Assembly: GCA_964017045.1 (NCBI GenBank) | Contig: OZ024804.1 | Location: forward strand, 23,297,549-23,361,548 | Source of the DNA: Omphiscola glabra | Lineage: Eukaryota > Mollusca > Gastropoda > Lymnaeidae | Reading direction: 5' to 3' | DNA: 64,000 nucleotides | Shown here: positions 45,622 through 57,805 of the stretch, one piece after another | Position numbering within the stretch: position 1 is the first letter of the stretch | Layout: each line of letters begins with the position of its first letter | Notes under the pieces: generated by a model | Told to the model about the DNA's origin: nothing | The model's database searches: none | The model's input: the letters and a program-made list of their open reading frames with translations, nothing else | Translations under genes and position numbers: made by a program

Positions 45622-48600
45622 TTATTCATAGACAAACTTGAATGCCAATCCTTTCTTCTCCTCCCTGTCTATGTAGTCATCTAGTTCTCGCACTTGTTCC
45701 TCTGTTAATTCCTTTTTCCAGTCACCAATTATTCCTGAAAGTAAAACCTTAACTGATTCAAACACTCTTGACTTGACATAACAACATATCACAAGTCAAG
45801 GCAAAACATTGTGACAATTTAGCACAAAATATGTGATGTGACATTGTTGAAAGTTTGATATTTAATCCAAGGGACATCATACACCAAAACCCAAAATTCA
45901 TTCAGTGAAAACTTTCTGTTTCATATTATTTTTTGATATGGTGGCAGGTGGAAAAGGCTTTGCATTTTATACCGGTATCTAAAATGTTATCATTGCTAAT
46001 CAGTGCTTACAAGAGTTAATCTTTCAGCTGGTGGAAAAACTTTTCTTGACATCCACAGCAATTTGTTTTTTGCAATTAAGCTCAACAATTTATTTTTAAT
46101 ACATTCCCATTAACAATCATAGCTTGTTTCAACTAAATTGATCTTTCTCTTTCTGTGCCCCCAAACAATGGAATTCTCTTCCTCTACACATCCGCAATAT
46201 ACCAACCATCACAGCCTTCAAAACTGCACTCAAAACACATCTCTTTAAACTCTACTATCCTGACTGCTTCCCCAGTCTGACCCATAAACGATGCTGCTGG
46301 GTGCCGCCCATGGCTTGACATGTAAATAGTTATGGAATGGTTGGAGTGAATATACATTTTGTTTTCTTATATTTAATTAATGGAAGTTAATTTTTAAGTT
46401 AATGATTATAATATGTATGCACAGTGGGTAACACATTATAGAAAACTTCTAATAATAATAATAGTAATAATAATAATGTCAGTTGCTTAATACCTTTTCT
46501 ATACAACCACAGCTTCTTGCCAGTAAACTGTTTGAGCCTTTCCTCTGGGACTTGAGGGACCTCTTTGTTTCCAACATCGTAATTTCTCTTCATGTTGTCA
46601 AAACTGCAAGCCTCTGCGATTTGTTGACAGAATGTTTCACTGGCTGGTACGCCCAGGAACTGGGCCAGGTCTGAAATGGTCTTTAAGGGATCCTTTTCAA
46701 AGATAACATTATTGATTTTTCTTCAAATATTTCATCTGATATTCTCATCGAAAGATGGATAGAGTCTATAAACATTTATCTACAAAACAAAAAATTGTTA
46801 AAGAAAGAAAGATGAAGTGAGGAGAAGATAATAGACACATTTGAAGGCACAGTTACAAGACAAAAGAGTATTTCCTCTGAATTGCATGTTTAAGCTGAGA
46901 GGTTGCATCAGTCAAGTGCAGATTTTGTAACTTGATTCTCCACTGCACATTCATTTAAAATATGCACAGCACATTCTGTTAGTCTCACACAAATCAGAAA
47001 CTATCAATGTGTCCTGTATTTAATATTTAAAAAATAATATCTCTGTATGCATTATATGTTTATCCTTGTATGCATACTAAATGTATTCCTGTATGCATTA
47101 TACATACATCTCTGTATGCATTATATATATCTCCCTATATGCATTATACATATATCCCTGTATGCAAAATACATGTATCTCTGTATGCATGATACCTGTA
47201 TCTCTGTATGCATTATACATATATATCTTTATGAATTATACATATCTCTATATGCATTATACATACATTTCTGTATGCATTATACATATATCCCATATTG
47301 CACATTATATATATTCCTTTATTTGTTAAATAGATATCTCTGAAATTATATACTTGTTATATACTTGTTATATACTTGTTATATACTTATCTGACAATTA
47401 AATTAAATTTAAGAATAAAGAATACATGTATAAAAGAGTTACTCTTTTCATGTCCTCATAATGGATGTGCTTGATGGGGTGGTCTGCGTGAGATAGTTCA
47501 AAGTCTGTGATCTGACGTAGGAAGTCAAACTGGCTCGGGAGAAAAACTGAAATAGACAAACTAGAATGTGTTTGGTAGAAACAATGAATACAGACAAAAC
47601 TAGAATGTATTTTGTAGAGACAATGAATATGTGTGCCTATCTGCCACCCACTGATTGGCCATCTACAGAAGTCCATAACAAATAGTGTAGTGAAAACTAT
47701 TTTTTATGAATTGTTTTTATTATGGATCTGTATTATGTTGTGAACCATGTTGATTAATTTGTAGATGTAAATTGACAAATACATAAGTTATGCTACAGAT
47801 TATTTTATAATGTTTTAAAAGATTAAGTAGCATGTACCAAATGATTAAACCTAGTGACGTATTTCATCTGTCCAGGATGAGCACAGCCCAGATTTATTTC
47901 ACCAAAAGACAGAGACTTACGGTTGTCTGCAATGGCCTCTGTTAAAAACTCAGAGAGAGTGAATGGAGTGACTGCCAGATTTTTAGAGTAGAAGTGATAC
48001 ATTGATACTAGTGTGTCTTTGGGATTTCTCACTACATGGATGATCTGCAGAAGAGGGTAGAACATGTCAAATGAAGGACAATGTTTCACTGTGTACTTAG
48101 TGCCACACACTGGGCTTCTTTTTCATAATGATGACATGGTTGTGTGGCTAGCCACTGCTCAATATTTAATCAGTTAAAACTTTGCCACTTTATCATAATG
48201 ATGACATGGTTGTGTGGCTAGCCACTGCTCAATATTTGATCAGTTAAAACTTTGCCACTTTATCATAATGATGACATGGTTTGTTTTGATTTGAGTACTT
48301 ATATAGCGCTCATTTCCATTCTCTGATAGCATGCTCACGGCGCTCCGATTTGCAAAAATTTACGAGAGGTCTCACTGCTGCCTGTTAGGCACACGTGAAA
48401 TCTCATCATAGAGAAACGGATGACTGCGCATTAATGAGCCCAATGGTAACATCCCAAGTTTTTGTTGACACACCATCTTTGTGGGAGCTGAGTGTCGAGA
48501 TCTCATCTTCCTTCTTCCCGCACGAAAAACTCTTGCAGTTTTCTTTTATATTAAACAAAGTGTTCGACATCGTGTAAGAATGATAACTACAAAGAAGATA

Positions 48601-51393
48601 GCTAGCAGGGGTACACAGCTGACACAGTCTAGTCGATGAGTAGTGAAGGCGGGGCAATTCTTTCAAGTTAATTTCTCAGACAACTTGAGTGATTGCTACA
48701 CAGCGTTCTACATAGTGTTGTTAAGAAATTACACACTGCAACCTCAGAGCTTCAATGGTTGTGTGGCTAGCCACTGCTCAATATTCAATCAGTTTAAACC
48801 CAGTTTCTGTAACTACAGATGACGACTTTAACAAGGAAATCTGCTCAAGCTAAATCAAGCATTTGAAATGTGTACACAAAAATGGAAGCCAAGCCATCTA
48901 GACCAGATTAAAAAAACAGATTGCCTTACTTGGAGTGAGGGTCCACAAACGTTTTGCTATATTCAACCCTCTAAGCTAAGCATGTTTGATTAACTCTCAT
49001 ATCCCCTAAGAATAACAAACCATTTTAAAATTGGGAACAAATGGACATCTATTTTTTTGTGATTGAATTACAAAGAGAGCTGTAGAACTTATTTAAGAAA
49101 ATAAGCTTGCAGCCAAAAAGTTTATCATAACTTAAAATTATTGCAGAAACTTAAAATTATTATTTGATAGCTCTTATTTTCTTATAAGCATTTTAAATTA
49201 ATCCAACCCCAATAAACTCCACTTCCTGGGTGGTAAACCCTGGAAATGATTGTTCTTGGTAAACCCTGGAATTGATTGTTCTTGGTAAACCCTGGAATTG
49301 ATTGTTCTTAGTAAACCCTGGAATTGATTGTTCTTGGTAAACCCTGGAATTGATTGTTCTTCTCCATGAATCTGAACAGGAGCTGGAAGTTGTCCACACT
49401 TAATGGCTACATAAGTTGTACAGAATTTTCTAAGTGACAGCCATTTCCAAAACTGGAAGTTTGCTGTGGATGATTTTGACCTGTTTGTAGAATGCCCTGA
49501 ATCCCAAATTCAAGAACAGCAATAACAATCCATAACTGAGGGGGAGATCCACTGAAACAGACCTGACACAAAGACATCTAGTAAAGCAGCCAATGGACAG
49601 AAGAGCCATCCTTGGTCAGCACACCAGGACTTGAATGAATTGTAAACAAGATTGATAATAAATGAGCTCAGAATTTCTTGTGAAGTTTTTTTTTAAAAAT
49701 GCCTAATAACATGTACCATGAATATTTATTCTTCAAAGTAGAAACTATCATCCTTATTTCCTAATTCCTATCATTCAAAATGAGATCACAATGGGGAACC
49801 ACCTACCTTAGTTTTCTTGGAAAACATTTCTTGGGGCAGGTGGTTGATAACAAAGTGAGAACTGAGAACCCTTGGTGATCTTTCCTTCTCCAGCCTACCC
49901 ACAGGGTCAAAAAACTCCAGCATCATCTGATCTTTGGTCCTTCTGTCGTACTCCAATGTCTGCTTGACTAGCATGCTTGTTACCTCCCATACCCAGTGGG
50001 CGCCTGTGAGGTGCATAATTGTGCAATAATTTTTATTGTTAAATTTGTGACACCATCCTGTTTTGTCTAAATTTTATCAAACAAGAAGACACCTAATTAT
50101 TTTGTCAAAGCACAATATTAAATTTAAATTGATTTCTTTATAAACAAACCTGAAAAAGACTTAATTTTGCTAAGGTTGTTAGATCAAAATAAATGTTTTA
50201 AAACATATTTATAATAAAGTCTGCCACTATTCTAATCCTGCCTTGCCCCTGAGTCCTATATAAACTATATTAACTGACCTAAGTATAGTAGAGCTGGGAA
50301 TTTTGAAGAAACTGTGTCCTGTTTGGCAAATAACCAAATATTCATACAGAAAATTTCCATTAAGAACACTAACATCCCGCCCACCTCCAGCCACCGAGAA
50401 AATCAAGCGCCCCCCCCCATGCAAGGTTAGAAATAATGATACGTTAATGTTAGGTTACATGCCAAGCAATGTTCCCTTTAAGCTGCAGCCGCGCAGCTGT
50501 CTCACAGATGCTGCTCAGCTGTCTCACAGATGCCGCGCAGCTGTCTCACAGATGCCGCACAGCTGTCTCACAGATGCCGCGCAGCTGTCTCACAGATGCC
50601 ACGCAGCTGTCTCACAGATGCCGCGCAGCTGTCTCACAGATGCCGCGCAGCTGTCTCACAGATGCCGCGCAGCTGTCTCACAGATGCCACGCAGCTGTCT
50701 CACAGATGCCGCGCAGCTGTCTCACAGATGCCGCTCAGCTCTCTCACAGATGCCTGCGCAGCTGTCTCACAGATGCCGCTCAGCTGTCTCACAGATGCCG
50801 CGCAGCTGTCTCACAGATGCTGCTCAGCAGTTTTGAGTATCGGCGCTGCTTTCTGGGTGTGTTGGAATTTAGTGGCTTGACCAAAATATAGCTTTGATTG
50901 AACTATTGTGACATTATAATTTCTGATTATAATTATTTAATTATGGTTTATTTATTTATTTATATAAAATTGTTTGCACTTAAGTTCATTTATGTAATTT
51001 CTGTGTGTGTGTGTGTGTTTGTGTGCTGTAAATTTTGGACATAAAAAATTGATGCTGTAAGACTTGGCACACAACTGTATGATTTTGCACACGAACCAGC
51101 AAACCTTGGAGGGAACATTGATGTCTAGGCAGTAGTACAGTACAGAAAAATAGTAATGCAGTGTTGAAATAATGTAGTAAGGTTGCTATGAAGTTTTGAG
51201 CATGCAAGGCACAGCTGTAGTCTGATTTATTACCACATTTCGGATAGGATGTAATCAATATGTCATCATTTCGGATCTCTAGTCCTCGAATGCGTTCAAC
51301 AAATTTAATGGCATCATCCTCCCAAGGTAATTCTGGAAGACGCCAACCATAGATCACTCTCTGGCTTTTCTTTAGGAATGGTGGGAAACCCAT
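45622..51393 (-). CDS. Cytosolic sulfotransferase (SULT), six coding exons, 298 aa
   Basis: Exons on the minus strand: 51393-51234, 50003-49807, 48044-47921, 47546-47443, 46692-46494 and 45734-45622, totalling 897 bases including the stop. All have AG acceptors and GT donors and join in phase. The product fits the cytosolic SULT family, which moves sulfate from PAPS to hydroxyl or amine acceptors, and its usual length of about 295. Seen: the N-terminal PAPS loop TSYPKCGAHW (family TYPKSGTTW); a SSHF at the catalytic-His position (family KTHLPF); the 3'-phosphate loop IHVVRNPKDTLVSMYHF; HYEDMKRDPLKTISDLAQFLG; and the C-terminal RKGIIGDWKKELT. The start ATG at 51391-51393 is the first after an in-frame stop. 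A possible AATAAA lies at 45292-45297. Introns hold many repeats. The acceptor substrate cannot be predicted. Odd points are Ala-His in place of Thr-Thr in the PAPS loop and loss of the usual GSW motif (PSQFDF instead). Confidence 0.93.
46150..46476 (+). mobile_element. LINE 3' fragment in SULT intron 5
   Basis: The plus strand reads PKQWNSLPLHIRN, then TAFKTALKTHLFKLYYP, and stops at 46316-46318. The W-N-S-L-P and LKTHLF words are typical of the last residues of CR1/L2-like LINE proteins. An AATAATAAT tail follows at 46450-46476. It is inserted antisense to the host gene. Confidence 0.75.
47041..47335. repeat. About 23-bp repeat (TCTGTATGCATTATACATA) in SULT intron 4
   Basis: Roughly 12 diverged units with period 22-24. 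Confidence 0.88.
48124..48281. repeat. 70-bp repeat in SULT intron 2, third unit split
   Basis: CATAATGATGACATGGTTGT begins units at 48124 and 48194. The third unit starts at 48264, breaks after ATGGTT and continues at 48755-48800. Confidence 0.88.
48282..48754 (-). mobile_element. 473-bp retroposon insertion with ATGGTT target duplication
   Basis: The insertion splits the third unit of the 70-bp repeat. ATGGTT occurs on both sides (48276-48281 and 48755-48760). On the minus strand it ends AGCGCTATATAAG followed by TACTCAAATCAAAACA, the same 3' hairpin type as at 1912-2095. It carries a 54-codon frame (MSNTLFNIKENC...) of unknown meaning. It is probably a SINE or a short LINE copy. Confidence 0.65.
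49227..49365. repeat. 26-bp repeat, 5 copies, in SULT intron 2
   Basis: GGTAAACCCTGGAATTGATT followed by GTTCTT, nearly identical copies. Confidence 0.93.
50240..50375. repeat. Dispersed repeat in SULT intron 1, also at 53393-53530
   Basis: Both places share GAGTCCTATAT, TAAG.ATAGTAG, GGAATTTTGAA, TTGTCAAATAACC-like words and ATTAA.GAA.TTAGTG-like words in the same order and orientation. The family is unknown. Confidence 0.5.
50487..50828. repeat. 22-bp GC-rich repeat, about 15 copies, in SULT intron 1
   Basis: GCAGCTGTCTCACAGATGCC followed by GC. Each unit carries a CAGCTG E-box-like palindrome. The 22-bp period keeps all plus-strand frames open, giving a false 177-codon frame. Confidence 0.94.
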
Positions 51394-51454
51394 GGATTGG
51401 TTTTGATGCTGTTGCTTCAAATATTTTGTAGCTATGTGGATTATTGACAGTTAC
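51394..51454 (-). other. 5' untranslated part of SULT exon, with upstream acceptor
   Basis: On the minus strand a strong acceptor (TGTATTTTTTCAG) ends just before 51454. The following bases include an in-frame TAA before the ATG at 51393, so a non-coding first exon probably lies further right. It could not be located. Confidence 0.5.
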
Positions 51455-52107
51455 CTGAAAAAATACAGCATATTTTTAAAAAAAAAAAATAGATCTATAA
51501 TACGTTTTATTTAACATTGTCACATTTTAACTTTAACCATTTTTTCATTATATATGAATTTGTGAAAACATGAAATTAAAATGAAGTATTTGTAAGTTTA
51601 AAACACTTTTAGTCATAGTTTAAGATAAAAAATAATACTTTCAAAGTATGTTTACAGTCAATAAATGACTATCATGTAATTGAATATAAAACCAAATAAA
51701 AAAAAATAGTTTAAGAGCTTTGTAATATACTGTAACATAAATTTTTAAAGAAAAAAATTTCAAACAATAGTAGGATAGTTTTTTTAACTTCAATCCTAAT
51801 ATTAATACTATTAATAATTAAACATAAACAATTTTCAAAGAAATAAAGGAAAAAGGATCAATTTGTCACTCATTAAAAAATAAGTCATTTTGCTATTGGC
51901 AACATTTATTTATTTTTAAGAAGCCTTTACAAAACTATGTTTTGCACTTTGGCTCAGACTTTAAACTGACACACTTTAAAGGCATACAACAAAAGCACCA
52001 CATAGCATGTCACCGGACAAATATCTCAAAAACTTATTCATCCGCTCGCCGGGGATGTAGACACTTCATTTGGATTATCAAGCTATTATCACTTTTCATA
52101 TCAAGGT
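51455..52107. other. AT-rich DNA, probable SULT first intron or promoter side
   Basis: No feature was seen. Confidence 0.4.
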
Positions 52108-52679
52108 GACTATTCGGACCCGGTTATTAGAAGTGAGATATGATTTAAAAAATATTAAAAATATTATTGTTGGGTTTGGTTGTAAGACAAAGTTTGGTAA
52201 CAAATGAAAGATAATTGAATGGGCTATATGTTTTTAAACTTCCTTTTTCTGTTTATTAACTAATATCATCTACCACAAATGACATCCTAATAGCATTTAG
52301 TCAAAAGGGACCCGTGTCCGAATAGCGGCTATGTAATGTGTAAAGTAAGCTTACAAAGATATAATATAGTCCATTCTATTATCTTTCATTTGATACCAAA
52401 TTTTGTCTAACAAACCCTACAAAAATATTTTAAATATTTTTTAATGGCTAATGTAGAGAACTGGTGCCATTAGGATTACATTTAGGGTTCAGGTTAGGTT
52501 TAGGGATACATTTAGGGTTCAGGATAGGTTTATACCTAGGTTTAGTGACAATGAATGATAAAATTTCACGTTTGTGGCAACCAAAATTGCAGCTGTGTGA
52601 TACATCAAGGCAAAAATTGTTGGATTTACCTTTTTAATAAACCCAACCTCTCACTTCTGATAACCAGGTCCGAATAGCC
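52108..52679. mobile_element. Foldback / MITE-like inverted-repeat element
   Basis: Outer arms of about 30 bases: GACTATTCGGACCCGGTTAT at 52108, and at 52650-52679 the inverse ending ATAACCAGGTCCGAATAGCC. Inside are longer imperfect arms, 52145-52226 and 52363-52443, sharing (inverted) ATTATCTTTCATTTG and AAACCCxACAA. A third CCGAATAG end lies at 52319. Three TTTAGGGTTC/TTTAGGGATAC words at 52483-52530 resemble telomere repeats but are too few and irregular. No transposase is encoded. Confidence 0.65.
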
Positions 52680-54309
52680 ACAGCCTTTTCATTTTCAAAA
52701 ATGTTTTAATAGTTTTATTATTGTTAACATTGTTAAAGTAGTTAAAACCAAATGACGAACCTTGTCTTCTTTTAAGCCTCTTCTTGTTTCTTCTTATTAA
52801 TTAGTATTAATTGATTTGATTGATTAACTGCCACCCACACTGTGCACACAGCCAACCAAGTTTATTTATTTGTGTTATATAATATTTACGACGCTAAAAT
52901 ACGAGATAATGTAAATGTAGCCACTGAGTGGCCCACTCACTCAATACTCAATAGGCTCTCTGTAAATACTATTTTCCTCTAGAATTAGTTCTCCAGCACT
53001 TGCCTCAAATGAAATATTTCTTAACTTCGCAATCAATCATGGACTAGACCGTAAATTGCATACTATTGTGGTTGTTGCCATGGTAATTTCTGCTATTTTG
53101 CTACTTTACATATCTTTTATAATATTCAGTATAATTAGTTTCCCGATTGCTTCTCTGGATTCGTACCATTATATTATGGTACACAGATTGGCTAACGGTG
53201 AAGTGAAAAACTGAAAACTAAGTAATATATTCTAAATTTGTCTGAAAATACACACACACAAAAATCTGTCGAAAGTTAACGCCATGTCAAGCTTGACAGA
53301 CGACTCGACCTGGTTAACGTATTTCAGAGTTCATTAGGCTAAATATTTAATTACAATGGACTCAATGGTGTCGGATTAAGGACTGGAACACATGAGTCCT
53401 ATATTATAGATTATATGCCTAAGAATAGTAGCCTAAAGCGCGGAATTTTGAACTGATTGTGTTTTATTTGTCAAATAACCGAACACTCCCGCAGAGAGTT
53501 TTTATTAACGAAGTTAGTGTTTGTAATACAATATGTTGTTGTGAACGACATGTTCTCACTTTATACTCGTATGCCATACTGTATGGTGATTTATTTTGCA
53601 CTGTGTAATAAAATTATTATGTACCTTAAATTAATCATCAACTGCGTGTAGTGTATCGGGCAGACGGGTCAGCTGATTGAAGTCGAAAAACCTAAATAAT
53701 AGATTTCATCGTAAATACTGCCTAAATTACAACAATAATATAAATGTAACTGAAATGTCGCATTAGGAAATGGCGTCAGCGGGCCGTCGAGCTATTGCTT
53801 CTTATGCCCTCACCAAAAGCACCCCCTTAAGCCCAAGTATCGGGCCGCGAAGCGGCACGTAGGAGATGTGCCTTTGTCAGGACGCCCCCCCCCCCCCAGT
53901 CCGATTGATCGGGATTTCTGCTGGAGGCCGCCCCAACCCAAGGACACCCGGTCGGTCCGACACTGTGCATACACACTGTGGACACGATCGACTTTCCTAG
54001 GATTAGGTATGATAAATTTACGTCCTAATATCTTCCCCCCCCCCCCAACCCATCCCGGGGAAGCATCGGACGCCCTATACGAGGCGTTCTACAGTGGGTT
54101 TCCACAACGCAACTAGTTTGCGAAGTAGCTGGGACGAAATTATAACTGACAAACTCCTTTAGAATAAACGCTGATTGAAACTAAATACAAAAACAGATAT
54201 TCATAAATAATTTTTGCTGTTATAATTTACCAAATATAAGGCTGATAATAAGGCTCATAGTCCACTGAGCTATAAACTATTTGTACAATGCATATATTCA
54301 ACAAAAATA
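52680..54309. other. Intergenic DNA with poly-C tracts
   Basis: 53393-53530 is the second copy of the dispersed repeat found in SULT intron 1. A GC-rich patch at 53840-54110 holds C13 and C12 runs (53885-53897 and 54035-54046). No gene is supported. Confidence 0.45.
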
Positions 54310-54608
54310 CACACGTGTTACAATCATACAAATTTTGACAAGGCTGTCCACTCCAAGTCCAGACTGAACGTTGTTATCTCCTGGGTGTATATTGACTTGT
54401 GTTGTTTGTGCTTGCGAGGGGATGAAGGACTTTGAATTGGTGTGCTCGTGTGTAGTTTTTGTGGTGCTTCGTTTTGTGGTTGGGTGTGGTTGGGTATAGA
54501 TTGTTTCATTTCTCTTTTGGTATGGTTGACTTTGTATACGCCTCGAGCCTTTGTGAATGAAGCGTGTTTTTTCAAATAAACTTCATTATTATTATTATTA
54601 TTATTATG
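54310..54608 (+). mobile_element. Retroposon 3' end with AATAAA and (ATT)n tail
   Basis: The plus strand ends CGCCTCGAGCCTTTGTGAAT, then GAAGCGTG, AAATAAACTTC and an (ATT)n run at 54582-54607. The family is not identified; an 83-codon antisense frame here is considered accidental. Confidence 0.5.
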
Positions 54609-55904
54609 GTACTACGATAAAAAACAGTAGCATGAATTAATGTTTCCACTGTTCCAGAGAAGCGAGTCTTACAAGCAAGTCTGAGATGCCTGAATGATTC
54701 ATCTTATATTCCAAAGGCAAGGTTAACTTATCATATTAATACAAGCAGTGGTGAAATGCTCACTGTGCTGTCATTCCGTTATATATATATATCATAATAT
54801 GTACGATATGAATATAAAACACACATACATGTATGAAAGATTTTAGTAGAAGAACTTCTCCCAGGGCTCTAGTCGGCATGTCTGTCCAAAAAATGGCATG
54901 CGGATAAAGAGGCGTTTGCTGCAAACCCCATTAAACGTTACCCGGGGTACAGGATCACCGTGTAGGGGACCTGCGCTAAAAGGCAAAGGTAACGCACGGA
55001 AACTACGTTAGAAAGAGCACGGCTGCATGGTGTCCTACCATGTGAAATTGAAAATAACGCAGAAACAGGTCGTGACATGATTACAGTTGCCGTATGGGAT
55101 ATGAGGTGGAGGAACGTGGCGACCCTCACAGATGATGCTAAATATGCAGTCTTTGAGGGTACTGCTCCTAGGTGACCTCTTTTCTCTCCCAGCTGCGGTG
55201 TGAGTTGGTCACACCGCAGAATACCCACATAAACCCAAATAGAGGGTGTCTGTAAAACACCTAAGCGTCTCCTCGGGGTGGGAAGAGGGGACATTAGAGA
55301 CGTAAAATATATCCTCTATTGCCTAAACTCTCCCACCTCGACTCTCTACCGAGCCTCTCTTCAATTCCTTCCCACAAAAACACCAAAAAAAACCCCAAAA
55401 AAGCACACAAAAAACACATAACTGATTAGCACCCTGTTCTATTGAATGTTGCCACATTTAAATAATAATGGTGAATACATTCTAATGTAATAATGACATC
55501 GTTTGTAGAGAAACACCTTTGCTTTCGTTTATTGCACTAAAAATATTTACTGTATGGCGAAGGTGGGGGGCTTTTAAAGTAAATAAATAGTGGAACACTA
55601 TTTTGTGTTTAGCCTTGAAAATAAATGACAAGACAGTTAAGGGGAGTTTTTGGCCAGATTCCTTCTTCAGCAGACGATACTATTAAATAAACAAAATGTA
55701 ATTTTTCAATAAAGAATAAAAACGAATGTTTTTGAAGATCTCAATAAAGTCAATGTAGGTCAATGTTTTCTGTACATGGTCTGAGGTTAAAAAACCCCTT
55801 TTTGAAAACTTGGCCTGCATGACATTTTTAAACTGTAACAATCAAGCTGTTTATAACGTTAGATGTCATGAAAGTGGGTCAGTCATAAAAAACGTTAGAC
55901 TTTA
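54609..55904. other. No gene recognised; GC-rich block with A-rich end
   Basis: 54860-55310 is more GC-rich than its surroundings and is followed by A-rich sequence at 55375-55425, so it may be an unclassified retroposon. The 118-codon minus frame at 54938-55294 has no domain. Confidence 0.35.
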
Positions 55905-56400
55905 AGTGTCTCTCTTTTACTATTCATCCACCCAAATACAGCACTAGGCGTTTCTCGTTTTCATTTTTCACACACTTTCTCATGATCTTTGATCTTAGTC
56001 TCATTCATGTTTCATAAACTTTCTCAAAAGACTTAATCTTTTTCTCTTTCCCCTTTTATTCACCGCCTCCTTGGTCATTCTCCCTTTCATTTTTCATACA
56101 CTGCATCATGAGACTTGATCTTTGTCTGAATGTCTCTTTCATTTTTATACACTTTCTCGTGAGACTTGATCTTGTCTCTTTCCCTTTTTTGCTCTGCCTT
56201 ATGATAATTGATCTTCTCCCTTTCATTTGTCAAACACTGCATCATGACACTTGATATTTCTCTCTTTCACTATTCATTGACTGCTTCTTTGGACACTGCA
56301 TCATGACACTTGATATTTCTCTCTTTCACTATTCATTGACTGCTTCTTTGGATTTGATTTTCCTCTGTTTAATTATTGATTGACTCCTTCATTAGAATTG
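55905..56400. repeat. Degenerate repeat (CTCTTTCACTATTCATTGAC)
   Basis: About ten diverged units of 45-60 bp containing TTTCAT/CTTTC, CACTGCATCATGA.ACTTGAT and CTCTTTC. Two adjacent units at 56240-56345 are nearly identical. Confidence 0.75.
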
Positions 56401-56617
56401 TCACTTCTCTTATTTTTTATTTTTTCTTCGCGATAGACAAATACTTCGAGGATATAAAGACATGTCTTGCTATAAATGTGTGGGATTATCTGATCCTATC
56501 CGGCCCCGCGAAACAGTCGATCATTTGATATGAAACGAGAATTTGATTTTTAATATAATGTATCAATTTAATGTCCGAAAATTATTATTTTTAAATTAAT
56601 TATGCTTTCTTAATTTC

Positions 56618-56890
56618 AGTATTACCTGCTGGTGTGGGAATTCATCGTTTGATATTAAACACCGCATAAACCGACTAATCAAGAAAGATAGGAACATAAC
56701 ACAAGCTAAACATCCTTCACTTGAAGAACTATTTGAAGAAAGATGTTATTTTAAAACTCAACACATTTTGGATGATACACCCCACCCTCTTCATCACAGA
56801 TACTTAGGTGCGGCACGTTTGGGACGAATTCTTTCCGCCAGGGCGAGGACTGAGAGATATAAAAATTCTCTTGTTCCCCAATATGTATGA
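56618..56890 (+). mobile_element. LINE C-terminal coding fragment
   Basis: An open frame without ATG, closing at TGA 56888-56890. It reads SITCWCGNSSFDIKHRIN, then SLEELFEERCYFKTQHIL, DDTPHPLHHRYL and ARARTERYKNSLVPQYV. The WxGN, HPLH and KNSxxP words are the conserved C-terminus of a LINE polyprotein family known in fish and invertebrates. The upstream reverse transcriptase is absent. Confidence 0.72.
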
Positions 56891-57805
56891 ATTTACCAAC
56901 GTGCTCCCCCTGAAGTCACAAAACTAAATGAGAACTAATAAGTCCCTGATATGGCTAACAGCATTCACTGAATGGCTGTTTTTTCTTCTACTAGTGAAAT
57001 AATTTAACATAAATGTCTTGTGTTCAAACTGGTAAAACAGCTCACGGCGTGGACATCATTGCCACTACATAAGCCAGGGGAAATTTGAACCCGGGGCCCC
57101 TTGTACGTGTTGAGCTGTGTTACGGAGTGTGGAGTGGATTTGATACTGGGTGTGAAAACGTGTTCTACGGATTGTACCTCTACAATTAAATGCTATAGTT
57201 CTCATGACCTGCATTTGTTTGTTTCATTCAACGTGTAACCACCCGACTTATAAAATATGCTTCCATGTATCAATGTCGTCACGCTATATTGGATGATCTT
57301 TGACAACCCGCCACAGACTTTCACAAATGTGTCACTACATTTAGAAACGCCCATTCCATATTTACACGTATTCGTGACCCACCTTGATACGTGTCTTGAT
57401 GTATTGATTGACAATCTATGCAGAGACCAAAGAAAATCGAGTTTAAACAAGTTTAAAATCCACTTTTAAAAACACTACAATATATTTTGTTTTTCCAACG
57501 GTGAAAAGAATGATTATGTAGCCATCAAACAGATTTCTCCACGACATAATCAAAATCAAACGTGCATCAAATGTTTAATATATGTTAACAAATTGTATTT
57601 ACATATTGTATTAGTTTTTCCAATGATCTTAAAGTTATGAGTAATTTTAAATTGAGTAGACCCACTAGAAATGTGCCATTAATGTATCTAATTTAGCACA
57701 GGCATTAAGCTATGTATTCTATATGAGTGAATAGTAGCCGCCGAGCTTTGCGCTGTGCGGATAGCGATTAGCACGGGGTCGCGCCAAACCACAGAGAAAC
57801 AATAT
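56891..57805. other. Intergenic DNA with one unit of the 53-bp repeat
   Basis: 57485-57570 matches the start of the 43.87-kb array and its left flank (AAAGAATGATTATGT, CAGATTTCTCCACGACATAA). No gene is supported. Confidence 0.45.

Noticed and set aside
50303..50891. Plus-strand frames of 116-177 codons (SCLTDAAQLSHRC)
   Set aside because: 22-bp repeat artefact inside a SULT intron.
51394..51420. Start of SULT at TTG 51420
   Set aside because: Non-ATG; an in-frame ATG at 51393 gives a normal SULT N-terminus, and a stop lies upstream in frame.
52466..52545. Interstitial telomere repeats (TTTAGGG)
   Set aside because: Only about four irregular occurrences, inside a foldback element; no tandem register.
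54324..54575. 83-codon minus-strand frame rich in Lys, Pro and Thr
   Set aside because: Antisense to a retroposon 3' end with AATAAA and an ATT tail; no domain.
54938..55294. 118-codon minus-strand frame
   Set aside because: No domain; lies in a possible unclassified repeat.
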